DNA from: Epithemia pelagica
Lineage: Eukaryota > Bacillariophyta > Bacillariophyceae > Surirellales > Surirellaceae
Direction: 5' to 3'
DNA length: 64,000 nt
Assembly (NCBI GenBank): GCA_946965045.2
Contig: OX337235.1
Location: forward strand, 3,171,928-3,235,927
The notes under the pieces were generated by a model, which had not been told where the DNA came from, searched no databases, and was given only the letters and a program-made list of their open reading frames with translations. Shown in pieces: positions 1 through 10,227 of this stretch; the stretch's first letter is position 1, and each line of letters opens with the position of its first letter. Made by a program: the position numbers and the translations under genes.

Positions 1-354
1 CCGTCCAAAGGCTCAGCATCAGGTATGCTGTCAGCCATTTCTTCAGTGGGCCTGTCGTCCCAACCGAAATGGCCGTCCACCTCATGACAAGAGTTGTCCA
101 AAGTCGAGCAAAGCCAAAAAGTAGGAAACTGGATTACGGCCGTCTCCGCGTTGTGTTTCATGCGGTGACTGTTTGCCATTTGCGATAGTAATACGAACGA
201 TAAAAGACAGAGTAGTGTTTGCCAACATGTTCTATCATGGTTACAGTCAAGTTTCAAACTTGCCCATTAGAAGAATAGCAGAATGGAGAGACTCACTCAT
301 ATCCATCGCTTAGGGAGCCGTGGGAAATGGCCATCCACGTGCATATGGTGCTTC
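1..354. other. No recognised feature
   Basis: I see no convincing gene in this stretch. It lies downstream of the stop codon of the minus-strand gene that follows and may hold its 3' untranslated region. Confidence 0.4.
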
Positions 355-1671
355 TCAGTGGTGACTCCCATGAGAAGAGCGGCGGTTGGAAGGAGCTGGT
401 GTGGCTCCCCATCCACTACCACGAGGGGGAGCAGCGGAACCACGATGGGCCGTGTTGCTGTGAACCTGAGTCGTACCGGCTCGGGAGCCCGTTTCAATGT
501 GAGTGGGAATAGTGGGTTCCCCACCTTCTTTGAGATCGGCCATCTTTTCCGTAGCCATGCTTGTCACCCAAGCTCCGTTGATTACCACGGCGTAATGCTT
601 TACACCTTCAGCCACAACCAACGGTGGTTTGATAAACGGTTTCGATGGTTGCGTTGGCTTCGCCGGCTCACATTCTTGCTGTGGGACAGGGGTGAGTGAA
701 GCCGGTTCCTCAGCGTTTTTGTCTTCCGAGGAAAGCGCCTCATCCTCCATAATGGAATTCTTCTTGGGAGATTCATCCTTTTCGGCTTCCTCTTCAGAGG
801 ACTCGGACTCGTCGCCCCATACACCTTCCTCGAGGTAGCCGTATTGGACGAGACGGTCTTCCGTCACTTCCCGGCTGATCGTTTCCTGTGCATCGTAGAT
901 CCAGTTTTGGACCACGGCAAAACCATGGAACTTGTTCGGAAGAAACTTCTTTGGGTCATCCTTGCGGCGACCAGGAGGAAGAAGTACCACAATCGGCAAG
1001 ACGGGGCTTTTGTGTAGAATGTTAATGGGCTCCGTCAAGCACACCCATTGATAAAAGGGTTGTAGTGTGTGCTGGATCACGTTGTTCACGTTCTGTAGGA
1101 GGTTCAAACGATCCGCAATCTTCTTCGCTCCATGGTCGCGTAGGTTTTGGAGCTCCGGAATCATGGAGCCTCCGCCACGGTCCGCTTTGTAAAACCACAA
1201 GCAATCGTCCATTGCCGAAGCAAGCCCGAAGGCCGCTGAGCAAGTGCGTTTCACCGTAGAGGGGAAGGAAATTGTTCGGGGAATATGGCGGTCAAGGATT
1301 TTGGCAAAAACCATGTTCTTGTCGGTTGATTCGCCATCGCCTCCCTGGGAATCATCGTCGTCGATCAAAATCTCGGCAAGCTTCTGAGCTGGTTTCTTTT
1401 CTTCCTCTTTTGAGGAAAATGCCCCCGCCTTCAGTGCTTTGGATGCTTCTTCCTTCGACACTTTCCTGACGACGCCATCAGGGGAGCGGATTTCTACGAG
1501 TCTCACGGAGGAGCCTCCAGTGTCATCCGAAGCGTCGGACTCGCGTTTCTCAACACGGGTTTTCTTCTTTTTGGGAATCGTGTCAAGGGGCTCATCCTTT
1601 TGCGTGCCATCTTCCTTAGAAGCGGCGGCAGCGGGAGGCCTTTTCGGAGCGGCTTTGCGTTCACGTGCCAT
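355..1671 (-). CDS. Hypothetical charged, low-complexity protein
   Basis: An open frame of 438 codons read from the ATG at 1671; the frame stays open for 24 more codons upstream, but the chosen start begins a typical basic N-terminus (MARERKAAPKR). The first ~140 residues are rich in Lys, Ala, Ser and acid residues and look disordered and nuclear. A more ordered middle part (about residues 120-270) contains the segments ISFPSTV, WFYKADRGGG and FHGFAVVQNWIYDAQETIS. It is followed by an acidic Glu/Ser linker and a Pro-rich tail. The last ~40 residues look unnatural, and another frame is also open over 297-524, so the 3' end may be mis-predicted or shifted. I do not recognise the family. No operon-like neighbour is seen. 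Confidence 0.5.
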   Translation of the reverse strand: MARERKAAPKRPPAAAASKEDGTQKDEPLDTIPKKKKTRVEKRESDASDDTGGSSVRLVEIRSPDGVVRKVSKEEASKALKAGAFSSKEEEKKPAQKLAEILIDDDDSQGGDGESTDKNMVFAKILDRHIPRTISFPSTVKRTCSAAFGLASAMDDCLWFYKADRGGGSMIPELQNLRDHGAKKIADRLNLLQNVNNVIQHTLQPFYQWVCLTEPINILHKSPVLPIVVLLPPGRRKDDPKKFLPNKFHGFAVVQNWIYDAQETISREVTEDRLVQYGYLEEGVWGDESESSEEEAEKDESPKKNSIMEDEALSSEDKNAEEPASLTPVPQQECEPAKPTQPSKPFIKPPLVVAEGVKHYAVVINGAWVTSMATEKMADLKEGGEPTIPTHIETGSRAGTTQVHSNTAHRGSAAPPRGSGWGATPAPSNRRSSHGSHH

Positions 1672-2940
1672 GGTCAAGTGAACACCAGTAGGATCCAATG
1701 GGAAACACTGGTGGGTATGGGAATGGTGAGAAGTTACTTGCAACGTTGGGCGCAGTGACTCAATTTGTAAACGAACTGTGTGTGAGTGATTGCTTCCACT
1801 ATTTTGTTGTGTGACAGTTCTGGTACTGGTTCACGTACCTAGGTACATACGTGATACTGGTAGGCTTTTCACGTTGAAATTAGCGATTTTCATGTAAACC
1901 TATTAGACCGGTTTGTGTCACGATTTTTATGGATGGGTTTGATTGGTTAATTTTCTATTCCTATCGTTTTTCTATCATTTTGTTGAGTGGTTCGTAATTT
2001 TTACTATAGTCTTAATTGTACTGATTCGATTCCTTGTGCGACGTGCTGTGGGTGGCTTTGGGTTGGGAGTGATTGGGAGTGAATCTTTCCCCCTTTCCCC
2101 CCTCGCCTCTTCTTCTTTCTTTCCCCTTCCTTCCCCCCTCTTTCCCCCCTCCCTCTGCGCCTTTTCCCCCCCCCTAGCCCGGGGGGGGGGGGGGGTTGAC
2201 AGGAAAGGCAACACCTTGCCATGGGTGGTTGGGGACTGGTGGCATTATTTGTTAGTTGGGTCGTTGCAGCAATCAACCTTCCTCACTGCAATGCTTTGTG
2301 CGACTCTCTCGGCATGAAAAACATTCCAGATTCCAGGAAGGTGCCTCTGCTATGAATCGTGCAATGGTGACTGGTGAGGACATGTATGTGACAATGTGAC
2401 TGCAATGTGACACACTCAAAGTATCATATTGCTGTGTCTGTCATTGTTTCTGAAACAGAATGATAAAGAATGTCCGTTCAATGAGTTTCATTTAATGAAA
2501 ATCTTTCACTCATTTAAATGTGATCCGGCAATCACATTGAAAGAAAGTTCTGTTTCTGAAAAGACAAAAAGTGATTCCCGTAAAAGAAACGTCACCTCGT
2601 CATTCACCTCGTCTGTAAGGTGACTTCTAGGGTGACCCTACCATAGTTCCACCGTACTAAAAAATGACGAGTAAATGACGCCCTATGCCCTTTCTTCGTC
2701 ATTTTTTTCTAAGGAGAGAATTGTTAAATAACTTCTTCGCTATTTAGTGTACTTCTCGATGACACCTTGTTCAAATACGACTGGTCACAAGGTACGGGCA
2801 CGTGCGGCGTTTCACCTTGCTTGCACGCAAGGCGTGCAGCATCGTTTTCTTCCTTTTTGCGGATCGACACCAATTCATTTTGCACCCATTCTCAACAAAC
2901 ACAAAAGAGGAAGATCGGAAACGACATTTGCTTTACGACC
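1672..2940. other. Intergenic region with C-tract/G-tract and TGACG-type sites
   Basis: No gene is supported. A pyrimidine-rich stretch (about 2085-2174) ends in nine C (2166-2174), followed after TAGCCC by fifteen G (2181-2195). Between about 2590 and 2705 there are several copies of CGTCA/TGACG, the core of bZIP-type sites, ahead of the next gene on the plus strand. A regulatory role is inference only. Confidence 0.4.
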
Positions 2941-4441
2941 ATGGCACCCCGTCGAGCTCCTAATGCACAAACCCCTAGCTGTAAGTTTAATAGCTCAGGA
3001 AAGATTACAAACTGGTCGAAGGAATGGGATGAGGCGAAGCAACTTGAGCTTCTTGTCTCGCAAGGCCTGATCCCGAAGGAGTGGACAGCTTCGCAAGTGA
3101 TGCGAAAGTGTCCGAACTTCGAGAAGTTCACCTGCAAGGCATTGGCCTCTGCTCTTGCCAACTGTCGAAAGAAGCACTTCAAAGAGGTGATGGATCGCTC
3201 CTCCCATGTCCCTGGAGTCGAATGTGAGTTTGATTGTTGCATTGTGGTTTTCCTTCCATCCTTGCTTCCTTCCTTGCTGTGAATTCTTCCCTCGTTGCTT
3301 CTCCACTAAATCAATCCCCTGTCTTACCTTTTCCTCTTTATATGGTTGCAGACCATGGGTTGATCCCAACAATCCCTGAAGAAGGGGATGATCGTGCCAC
3401 CATTGCTGGCGGTATGACCATTGATGGTTTTTCCATGGTTGCCTCCGTGTCTGGTCGAGGTGGGGGACAGTCAGACGACCGCTCGGTTTCCAGTCGCGCT
3501 TCTGCTACGAGTCGTGGTGGGGGGGTTCAGTCTCGAGTCGTACTATGCGCGCATCAAATGCTACTTCTTCTCGCAGTGCCTCTAGCTCCTCTAGTGTGAA
3601 GGTTGTTTTTACTACGATGACGTCGACCACCCTTAGTGCGATGCAATATTTTATGGACATATGGAAGGACCCCCAGCTCCGCAAGCGCTGTAGCTTGCAG
3701 ATGGTTTTGCCTTCGGGCAATAACCCCGTCATCCGAGTACGTGTTGCAGCATCTGGTTGGGAGCTCGTCATCACGCTTGTGATGAATACCTACATGACGT
3801 TGGCCGAGTTAGCCTTCAACTCCTACACGTTGAATAGAGACGTCGTCAAGAATGACATGAGTGGGAACACGGCGAAACTCGTTTCGGATATCATGACCAT
3901 GCATCCGAAGATCATTGCCCGTCGCTCGATGCTCGAGAAGTTGAAGAAAGAGCGATCGGAGCATCTCATCGATGAGTTCCGCTTGAAGTTGCCCTTCCCC
4001 GTTGAGAACCGCTACGTGAATGAGAGTGAAGATCCTAACTTCAATGGGATCAACATCTACTGTTATCCCGATGGGTCCAAGCACATGCACGTCGAGCTAC
4101 TTGGCCGTCAACAAGGATCCTACTCCTTGACCTCTGCTGATGACATGTCTGTCAAATCTACTGCCGAAATTCCGGTCTATCCTACTGCCTCTGTCCCAGG
4201 GTCAGTTTCAATCGGTCAATTCCCTGCTTCTCCTTACAGATCGTCGTCACGCCGTCAGTCGGACAGCAATTCGACAATCTGTTCAAATCTGTCCACGCTG
4301 TCAAACACTCCCGAGTCACGTCGTACTCGTCATGCATGCAAAACTCCACGCGGCCACGAGAACAGCGACAACAACGACGGAGCCAACCTCAACAACGACG
4401 ACGATGCAAACATGGTGGACAACTCGAACGAACAAACTTGA
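2941..4441 (+). CDS. Hypothetical DNA-binding-like protein, one intron, frameshift in a G run
   Basis: The start ATG at 2941 begins MAPRRAPNAQ. Exon 1 is 2941-3223. The intron 3224-3351 starts GTGAGT and ends TTGCAG, and the phase is preserved (a codon split 1+2). Exon 2 runs from 3352. The N-terminal part (WSKEWDEAKQLELLVSQG) resembles a short helical SANT/Myb-like unit, but this is only an impression. The middle is Ser/Gly-rich. The C-terminal half contains a compact domain (SAMQYFMDIWKDPQLRK to HMHVELLGRQQ), then a Ser/Asp/Asn-rich tail. Exon 2 changes frame at a run of seven G (3519-3525), and one additional base would make the frame continuous. The downstream frame stays open for ~300 codons, so the gene is either recently damaged or misassembled at the run. 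Family not recognised. Confidence 0.55.
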
Positions 4442-4906
4442 TCTTATAGACTACGTCGTGCTGAGACTGATATTGGTTGAGCTTCTTTCCAAGTTTCCAA
4501 TATTACTAACCTATCTCTATTAGCTTTATTCGATGAATCATAGTACTTCGAACATCTCTAGAATAGGTAAATTTCTATGACGTGGCCAAAGATCTAGGTT
4601 GAGGTGAAAGGTGACCTTTCCCGTACCTTCCTGGATTGGATCCAAATCTTTCCGAAAATGTGTGTGGTCAGTGTTCTTCTTTGAGGCGAAACGTGGTGTG
4701 GTCAGTGTTATTTGTCACGGGTAGCTATCTTTGCAAACCGAATGGTGGCCAGTGGTTCAAACGCAAGGAAAACAGTAGTTCGTGTGCTCCCTCATGATCA
4801 CTGAATAGATCCATCCAAAGGGCTGATCTTGACAAATGGAACCAACCCCTCTGTGGTATTGGGACCCAAGTTGATCTTGACACATGGAACCAACCCCTCT
4901 TATGCA
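4442..4906. other. Intergenic region with short direct repeats
   Basis: No gene is supported. A 29-bp unit is repeated at 4824-4852 and 4872-4900 with one mismatch, a 48-bp period ending just before the retrotransposon target site. A shorter unit containing GTGGTCAGTGTT occurs twice near 4663 and 4695. Confidence 0.5.
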
Positions 4907-4911
4907 AGAAG

Positions 4912-5647
4912 TAGTAGAACTCCCACCGAAAATCATCGGTTAGGTTCGGCACCTCATCGGTTAGTCGAGTCCCGTCCACACTACATACCTAGCTTCGCGC
5001 TAGCTCAACATATATTTCGGTCGCATATACCAAAAAGTGAGAACAGATTGACGAACGTGCTACCAAGAATCAACTTTGGTCTTGATATCCCATCAACGGA
5101 CGATCATCCGTTGAACATCCGAGCCTGACCTATGCCCTAAGCGTGCGCGCCCAAATTCGTCAAGACGCGCGCAAGAACCATCCGAGCGTGGCGACCATGT
5201 ATCCGACCCAACGGTCTAAATACACAAGGCACGAATCACAATCACGCGAGACCATATCATCGTTCCCACTATTTCAAGATTGCAAACAAGGACGCGCCAA
5301 CAAAACTACATATACCAACTTTAGCCAAGATTCGTTGAGGCTGTACATGATATACAAGCACATATACATGTTATATACCTCACATACATCAACTCCAACC
5401 ATTCCAGTCCTATCACCGCCAAGAACCTATTTCACACGATCGACAACAAGAATGGAAACCTCACACACCAAACCTAGTAGTAAGCTCACAATCATTAACA
5501 TTACCATATCATCACGTCTTCAGTGTCCTGACTATCCCTACGATAGAACCCTTGGGTTTCCTTTGTTCTCGGACCCGTGGAGAACCTTGGTATCAGTTGG
5601 TAATCGATTGTGGCTCTTCTACAGCGTGTACTGACGGAATTCTACTA
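4912..5647 (+). repeat. 5' LTR
   Basis: 736 bp, beginning TAGTAGAACTC and ending GAATTCTACTA. It matches 12280-13045 with about three substitutions but lacks a 30-bp segment that the 3' copy has after position ~4970. The ends form an 8-bp inverted repeat. No clear tRNA primer-binding site follows 5647. Confidence 0.93.
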
Positions 5648-5686
5648 GATTAACAGTCTCACCTGTCTCATTTCCCCGAAGTTTTC

Positions 5687-6466
5687 ATGTCCAGTGACCC
5701 CAATACTCCTGTCCGTCGGATCTACAACGCTTTCCAGCAGAGTGGTGACCCAACACAGCAGATTGCCGTCCACCCTGGCGAATTCCTCATCGAGACGCCC
5801 TCTAACTCCCCGGAGAAGGCTAGCACGCCTAATCCGTTCCAGACTCCCGATCAAGTCGTCCCTCCGCCGTCCGACCCGAATCGCCCACCGAACACCCTTG
5901 CACGCCGACCGAGTACACCTCCTCGCCCGAACCCAACTCGCACCCGACGTACGAGCCGTCTCATCAACGCGCACCTCCGTTACTTCCGCGAGCCATCCGA
6001 GTATCAGAGCGACCCGGACCACATCCGTTCGACGCTTGAACACGAGGTCTCGTTCGAGTCCGCCCAACCCGTCGTCGACCTAGAGGATATCCAACGACTC
6101 CTAGACTTGCTATACCAATCTCCAAGCTACCGGTACATAGCGACGACCCTATCGACCACCTCATCAGGCTGCCTTCGGGTACGCTTCCTTACTTTCCAGC
6201 GTCCGGTCAATTACTTCCATACCATTTGGGTCGTGAACAAGACTAACCAACCTCTTCCTACCTTGACTACCCGTCTCGACGACTACGTTGGTTTCATCCA
6301 CGTTATCAAGTTGCACCAGGACTTCCGTGCCACTATCTTCCCTCTACTCACCCAACCAGTGAACCACCTAGTTGAGGACCACAACGGCAACGAAGAAGCT
6401 ACCTCTGTTACTGAGTCTCCGATTCAACTTGATTACCACAACGAGCCCAGAAGTGACCACGTTTAA
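5687..6466 (+). CDS. Leader ORF of the retrotransposon, unknown function
   Basis: A 259-residue frame starting MSSDPNTPVRRIYNAF, 39 bp after the 5' LTR and 147 bp before the gag-like frame, in the same register but separated by two TAA stops. It is rich in Pro, Arg, Thr and Ser in its first half. The second half is more ordered (LDYVGFIHVIKLHQDF is not quite the sequence but the segment DDYVGFIHVIKLHQDF shows its character). The base composition is visibly more GC-rich than the gag frame, so it may have a different origin. Copia elements usually start directly with gag. This could be an additional protein of the element, or a gag N-terminal part split off by mutation. Function unknown. Confidence 0.5.
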   Translation: MSSDPNTPVRRIYNAFQQSGDPTQQIAVHPGEFLIETPSNSPEKASTPNPFQTPDQVVPPPSDPNRPPNTLARRPSTPPRPNPTRTRRTSRLINAHLRYFREPSEYQSDPDHIRSTLEHEVSFESAQPVVDLEDIQRLLDLLYQSPSYRYIATTLSTTSSGCLRVRFLTFQRPVNYFHTIWVVNKTNQPLPTLTTRLDDYVGFIHVIKLHQDFRATIFPLLTQPVNHLVEDHNGNEEATSVTESPIQLDYHNEPRSDHV

Positions 6467-6613
6467 GTATATTTAAGTAGTTTTCACACCAAACCAGAAA
6501 CAAGACCGAGTTCCGCACATCCGGGTTACTTTTCGGACATCACATAACTAAAGTTTTCGACTAAGACATCACAGGACACATATCAACATATCTTATCACC
6601 AAGTCAAGCAATC

Positions 6614-8296
6614 ATGGAACCAACTACACCGACCACACCAGAGTTCAACCCCAATCAAAGTATATCTGATCAAGAAGTCTTTGATCATATTACTCAGGTG
6701 TTGTTCAACTTTTCCAAGGAAAGGGTCAATGTACTGGTGAAATGGATGCACCATCATGCTTTTGATGATATCCTTAGTATCATTGAACATATGGCGATTG
6801 ACCCTGAGAAGAACATGGATAGTATGACAAAATACAAGTCAGGAAAACAAATGCACGACCTACATGTCAATACAAGCCAGCAGATCAAGTTGCTTGCCCA
6901 TTGGTTCCGACAAACGAGTATCGACATTCAGGGTATACCTTCCAAGGCAACCTGGATGAATCTGACCAAGGCAGAATTTGATCTATGGAGTATAAACACT
7001 GACTTTTGCTCTGGAAGCCCTATCACTGACCCAGTATCACCTATGAAATCTCCATCCCATTCGACGTCACCCAAATCGTTTAGTACTACTTCTGCTGCAT
7101 CACAGTCCCAACTGGACCTAACCGCATTCAAGAAGGGAACCAAGCGTGACGCTATGGCATATGAAACATTCAAGGATGAACAATACTACGACACGTTCTG
7201 GAGGACTTTCAAGACCACAGCAAAAGCCCAAAGTTTATCTAATGTTCTTGACTTCCGATACAAGCCGCCAACAAATGATACGTATGCAACAGAACTTTTC
7301 CAAGAGCAACAAATCTTCCTATACTCCGTCCTTGTGCGCATCATCCAGACTGATCAAGGAAGAGCTTATGTTCGCGAACATGAACATGATGAAGACGCAC
7401 GAGCAGTGTTACAGAAGCTTCACACATTGCATACGAAGTCAGACTTAGCAAAACGAGAGGTCTTACGATTAACCAATTACATCTCCAACCTTCGCCTCGA
7501 TGATACATGGCGTGGATCATCACGTCAATTCTTGCTTCATTTCCAAGACAAACTACGTTTACTCGATAACCTTGTTGATCTCTCTGATCGCATACCTGAT
7601 CACACCAGGATGACGTTTCTTATGCAAGCTGTGGAGAAGGTACCTGACCTTCGCAGAGTTAAAATCTTGGACAACGTCGTCAACACGAAGTCTGGAGCAA
7701 AGTCTTTATGTTATCAGTCGTACTTCTCCATTTTGATGGACGCAGCATATGACCATGATCAAGTCACGCAATCTTCTGCAACTGGTCGTCGTCGTAGTGT
7801 CAAGCAACACGAGCAACACGAAACACAACATGATATTGAGGGATCCCTTCAGGAAGACGATGCATATCAGATAAACAATACCAATGTCCAAGATGATAAC
7901 ACGGCATCTCCAAAAGCCAGTCTTCCTCGTGACCTATGGTTTAAACTTCCTGAGGATGCTCGCAAGATGATTGTTGAGTATAACAAGAACGTGCAAGCTT
8001 CTACTCCGAGTCCAAGAAAGGTACAGCAACACTCCCTTGACATTGATCCTGAACCTGATCCTGACCCTGGTCAAGATGTTTTCGATGACCTGGATAACCC
8101 CACATATCCGCAGGATGATTCCGATCCAGCCACCCATCTCATCCATCAAGCAATGACGTCAACCGACCTCAATCACCCAGCTTCTGATTTGTCTAATGTT
8201 CTATCCAATGCCGCATCCAAGACGAGTAAGAAAGTTAGTTTCAAACAGAATGAGCACAAGCAGAAGGTCCACATGACTCAATATATGTTCTCTTGA
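6614..8296 (+). CDS. Gag-like capsid protein of the copia element
   Basis: A 560-residue frame beginning MEPTTPTTPEFNPNQ. It occupies the gag position of the element and has the helical, charged character of retrotransposon capsid proteins (about residues 170-400), followed by an acidic linker with SPRKVQQHS and a Lys-rich end. No CCHC zinc knuckle is visible. It ends at a TGA (8294-8296), but the same frame continues immediately into the protease motif LIDRGANGG at about 8321-8347. In related diatom elements gag and pol are usually one frame, so the TGA is either a mutation or a leaky stop that sets the gag:pol ratio. Confidence 0.75.
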   Translation: MEPTTPTTPEFNPNQSISDQEVFDHITQVLFNFSKERVNVLVKWMHHHAFDDILSIIEHMAIDPEKNMDSMTKYKSGKQMHDLHVNTSQQIKLLAHWFRQTSIDIQGIPSKATWMNLTKAEFDLWSINTDFCSGSPITDPVSPMKSPSHSTSPKSFSTTSAASQSQLDLTAFKKGTKRDAMAYETFKDEQYYDTFWRTFKTTAKAQSLSNVLDFRYKPPTNDTYATELFQEQQIFLYSVLVRIIQTDQGRAYVREHEHDEDARAVLQKLHTLHTKSDLAKREVLRLTNYISNLRLDDTWRGSSRQFLLHFQDKLRLLDNLVDLSDRIPDHTRMTFLMQAVEKVPDLRRVKILDNVVNTKSGAKSLCYQSYFSILMDAAYDHDQVTQSSATGRRRSVKQHEQHETQHDIEGSLQEDDAYQINNTNVQDDNTASPKASLPRDLWFKLPEDARKMIVEYNKNVQASTPSPRKVQQHSLDIDPEPDPDPGQDVFDDLDNPTYPQDDSDPATHLIHQAMTSTDLNHPASDLSNVLSNAASKTSKKVSFKQNEHKQKVHMTQYMFS

Positions 8297-10227
8297 AAGT
8301 CGACTTATACTGGGAATCAACTCATTGATCGTGGTGCCAATGGTGGTTTAGCCGTAGCTGATATGCGTATTCTTTCCAAGACAGGTCGTAACATCACGAT
8401 TGTGGGAATCGACAACCATGAACTTACTGGTCTCCCCATTGTCACTTGTGCTGCCAAGTTTGAAACTAATGATGGACCAATGGTTGGCATCTTCAACGAA
8501 TATGCATACTATGGAAAAGGACAGTCTATAAATGCGCCTTGTCAATTGGAACATTATGGGCTATCTGTGGATGAACGTTCTGTCAAGGTGGATGGAAAGC
8601 AACGTATCACTACCCTTGATGGACGTGCATTACCTCTATGTATCAAGGATGGACTTGCCTTTATCCACTCATTAGGTATCCCTTCTGATGATGACATGGA
8701 CCGATTGCCGCAAATCATCTTTACTTCGCCATCTACTTGGGACCCCTCTGTTCTTGACCATACTCATTCAGATCCACAGCATGATGCTTCTACTACATGG
8801 CATCAGGTTGCGACCGATGGCAGTATGGCACGTTATCCATATGACACGTATGGGGAGTACACTGATCGTGTTGTCTGCAATCTCAATCTTCTCCTTGACC
8901 TTCCTTATGACCACGGACCCGACAACACCACATATTTCTCTATCTATGCTGATGCTAATGGTGAAGACCCAACCCTTCAACATGCATCTGTCCATCGTCG
9001 TTATGTGGAAGAACATGATTGGAAACAATTTCGTCCCTTCTTTGGTTGGCAATCCGAGGAAGTTATTGCCGATACTTTCAAGCATACTACACGACATGCT
9101 AATGTGATTTTTGACTGTGACACTCTCAAGAAACATTTCAAGGCACGCAACCCTATCCTGAATCTACCACGTCGTCATGAACCCGTTGCTACCGATTTGA
9201 TCTTTTCTGATACACCTGCTGTTGATCATGGTGGAAAGGTGGCTCAAATTTTTGTTGGCCGCAATACTCTTGTCACTGATATTTACGGTATCAAGTCTAC
9301 CAAGCAATTTGTGAACACTCTTCAAGACAATATACGCATGCAAGGTGTTATGGAGACACTCATTAGTGATGGGGGTTCATCTCTCATTTCCCATAAGGTT
9401 AAGGATATCCTTCGCACCTTGCTCATCGGGGAGTATCGCTCTGAACCATACCACCAGCATCAGAACAAAGCCGAGAATCGTTATCAGACCGTTAAACGAA
9501 TGACGAACGCTATCATGAATGCAACTGGATGCCCGGCCAATGTTTGGTTACTTTGCCTTGAATATGTCTGTGACTTATTGAATCATTCTTCTTCACCTGC
9601 ACACTCTGGACGTACTCCTATTGAGGCTCTCACCGGTCACCCTCCCGACATTTCGCACCTCCTGTTCTTTCCTTTCTGGGATGAAGTCTACTATCGTGTT
9701 GACCCCTCCGAACCGTCGTCTGGTCCCTACCCTTCTTCGACCGATGAGAAACTTGGCCATTGGGTTGGTTTTGCTCACAACGTTGGTGATGCTTTTACAT
9801 GGAAGATTTTGTCTGCTGACAACCATATCCTCTACCGTTCCGCTGTTCGCCGTGTCGCTTCCACTACACCCAACCTTCGTGTGGATCGACCTTCAGGGGA
9901 GACGTCTCCGAAAGATGACACTGATAAGCAGGCTGACACTGTCTTCATTCGCAGTAAAAGTGAAGATCCATCCAAACCAATGCCTACAATCGATTACAAA
10001 GACATGATAGGACGCACTTTCCTATGCGACACTGAAGAAAATGGGGAGCGTCATCGAGCACGCGTTGTCAAACGAGTTGTAGATCTTAATGAAGAATCAC
10101 TCAAGCAAGAAGAACGCATCAAGTACATCTACCGCAAGACAAATTCTGACGTTGATGAAATGATCTCTTATAACCAGTTGATGGAGTATATTGAGAGGGA
10201 CAATCAAGCGCAGACCTCGGGAGATAT
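8297..10227 (+). CDS. Pol part 1: aspartic protease and integrase
   Basis: This frame continues from the gag frame after the TGA; its first ATG is at 8363. The protease active-site region reads LIDRGANGGLA, where D-R-G replaces the usual D-S/T-G, as I recall from other diatom copia elements. The integrase core shows the first Asp in ATDLIFSDTP, the second in LISDGGSSL (about 9367) and the Glu in QNKAENRYQ (about 9468), a D-D-35-E arrangement. A C-terminal chromatin/DNA-binding part follows, ending EDNP-like in PSSTDEKLGHWVGFA and MISYNQLMEYIE. The frame loses register at about 10226-10229 in a T run, where reading continues in another phase into reverse transcriptase. Confidence 0.85.

Noticed and set aside
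5588-5600. TTGGTATCAGTTGG, resembling an initiator-tRNA primer-binding site
   Set aside because: It lies inside both LTRs, before the LTR end defined by the inverted ends and the target duplication.
5143-5634. 163-codon frame inside the 5' LTR, repeated at 12541-13032 in the 3' LTR
   Set aside because: It starts with a non-ATG codon, shows no domain and is simply duplicated with the LTR.
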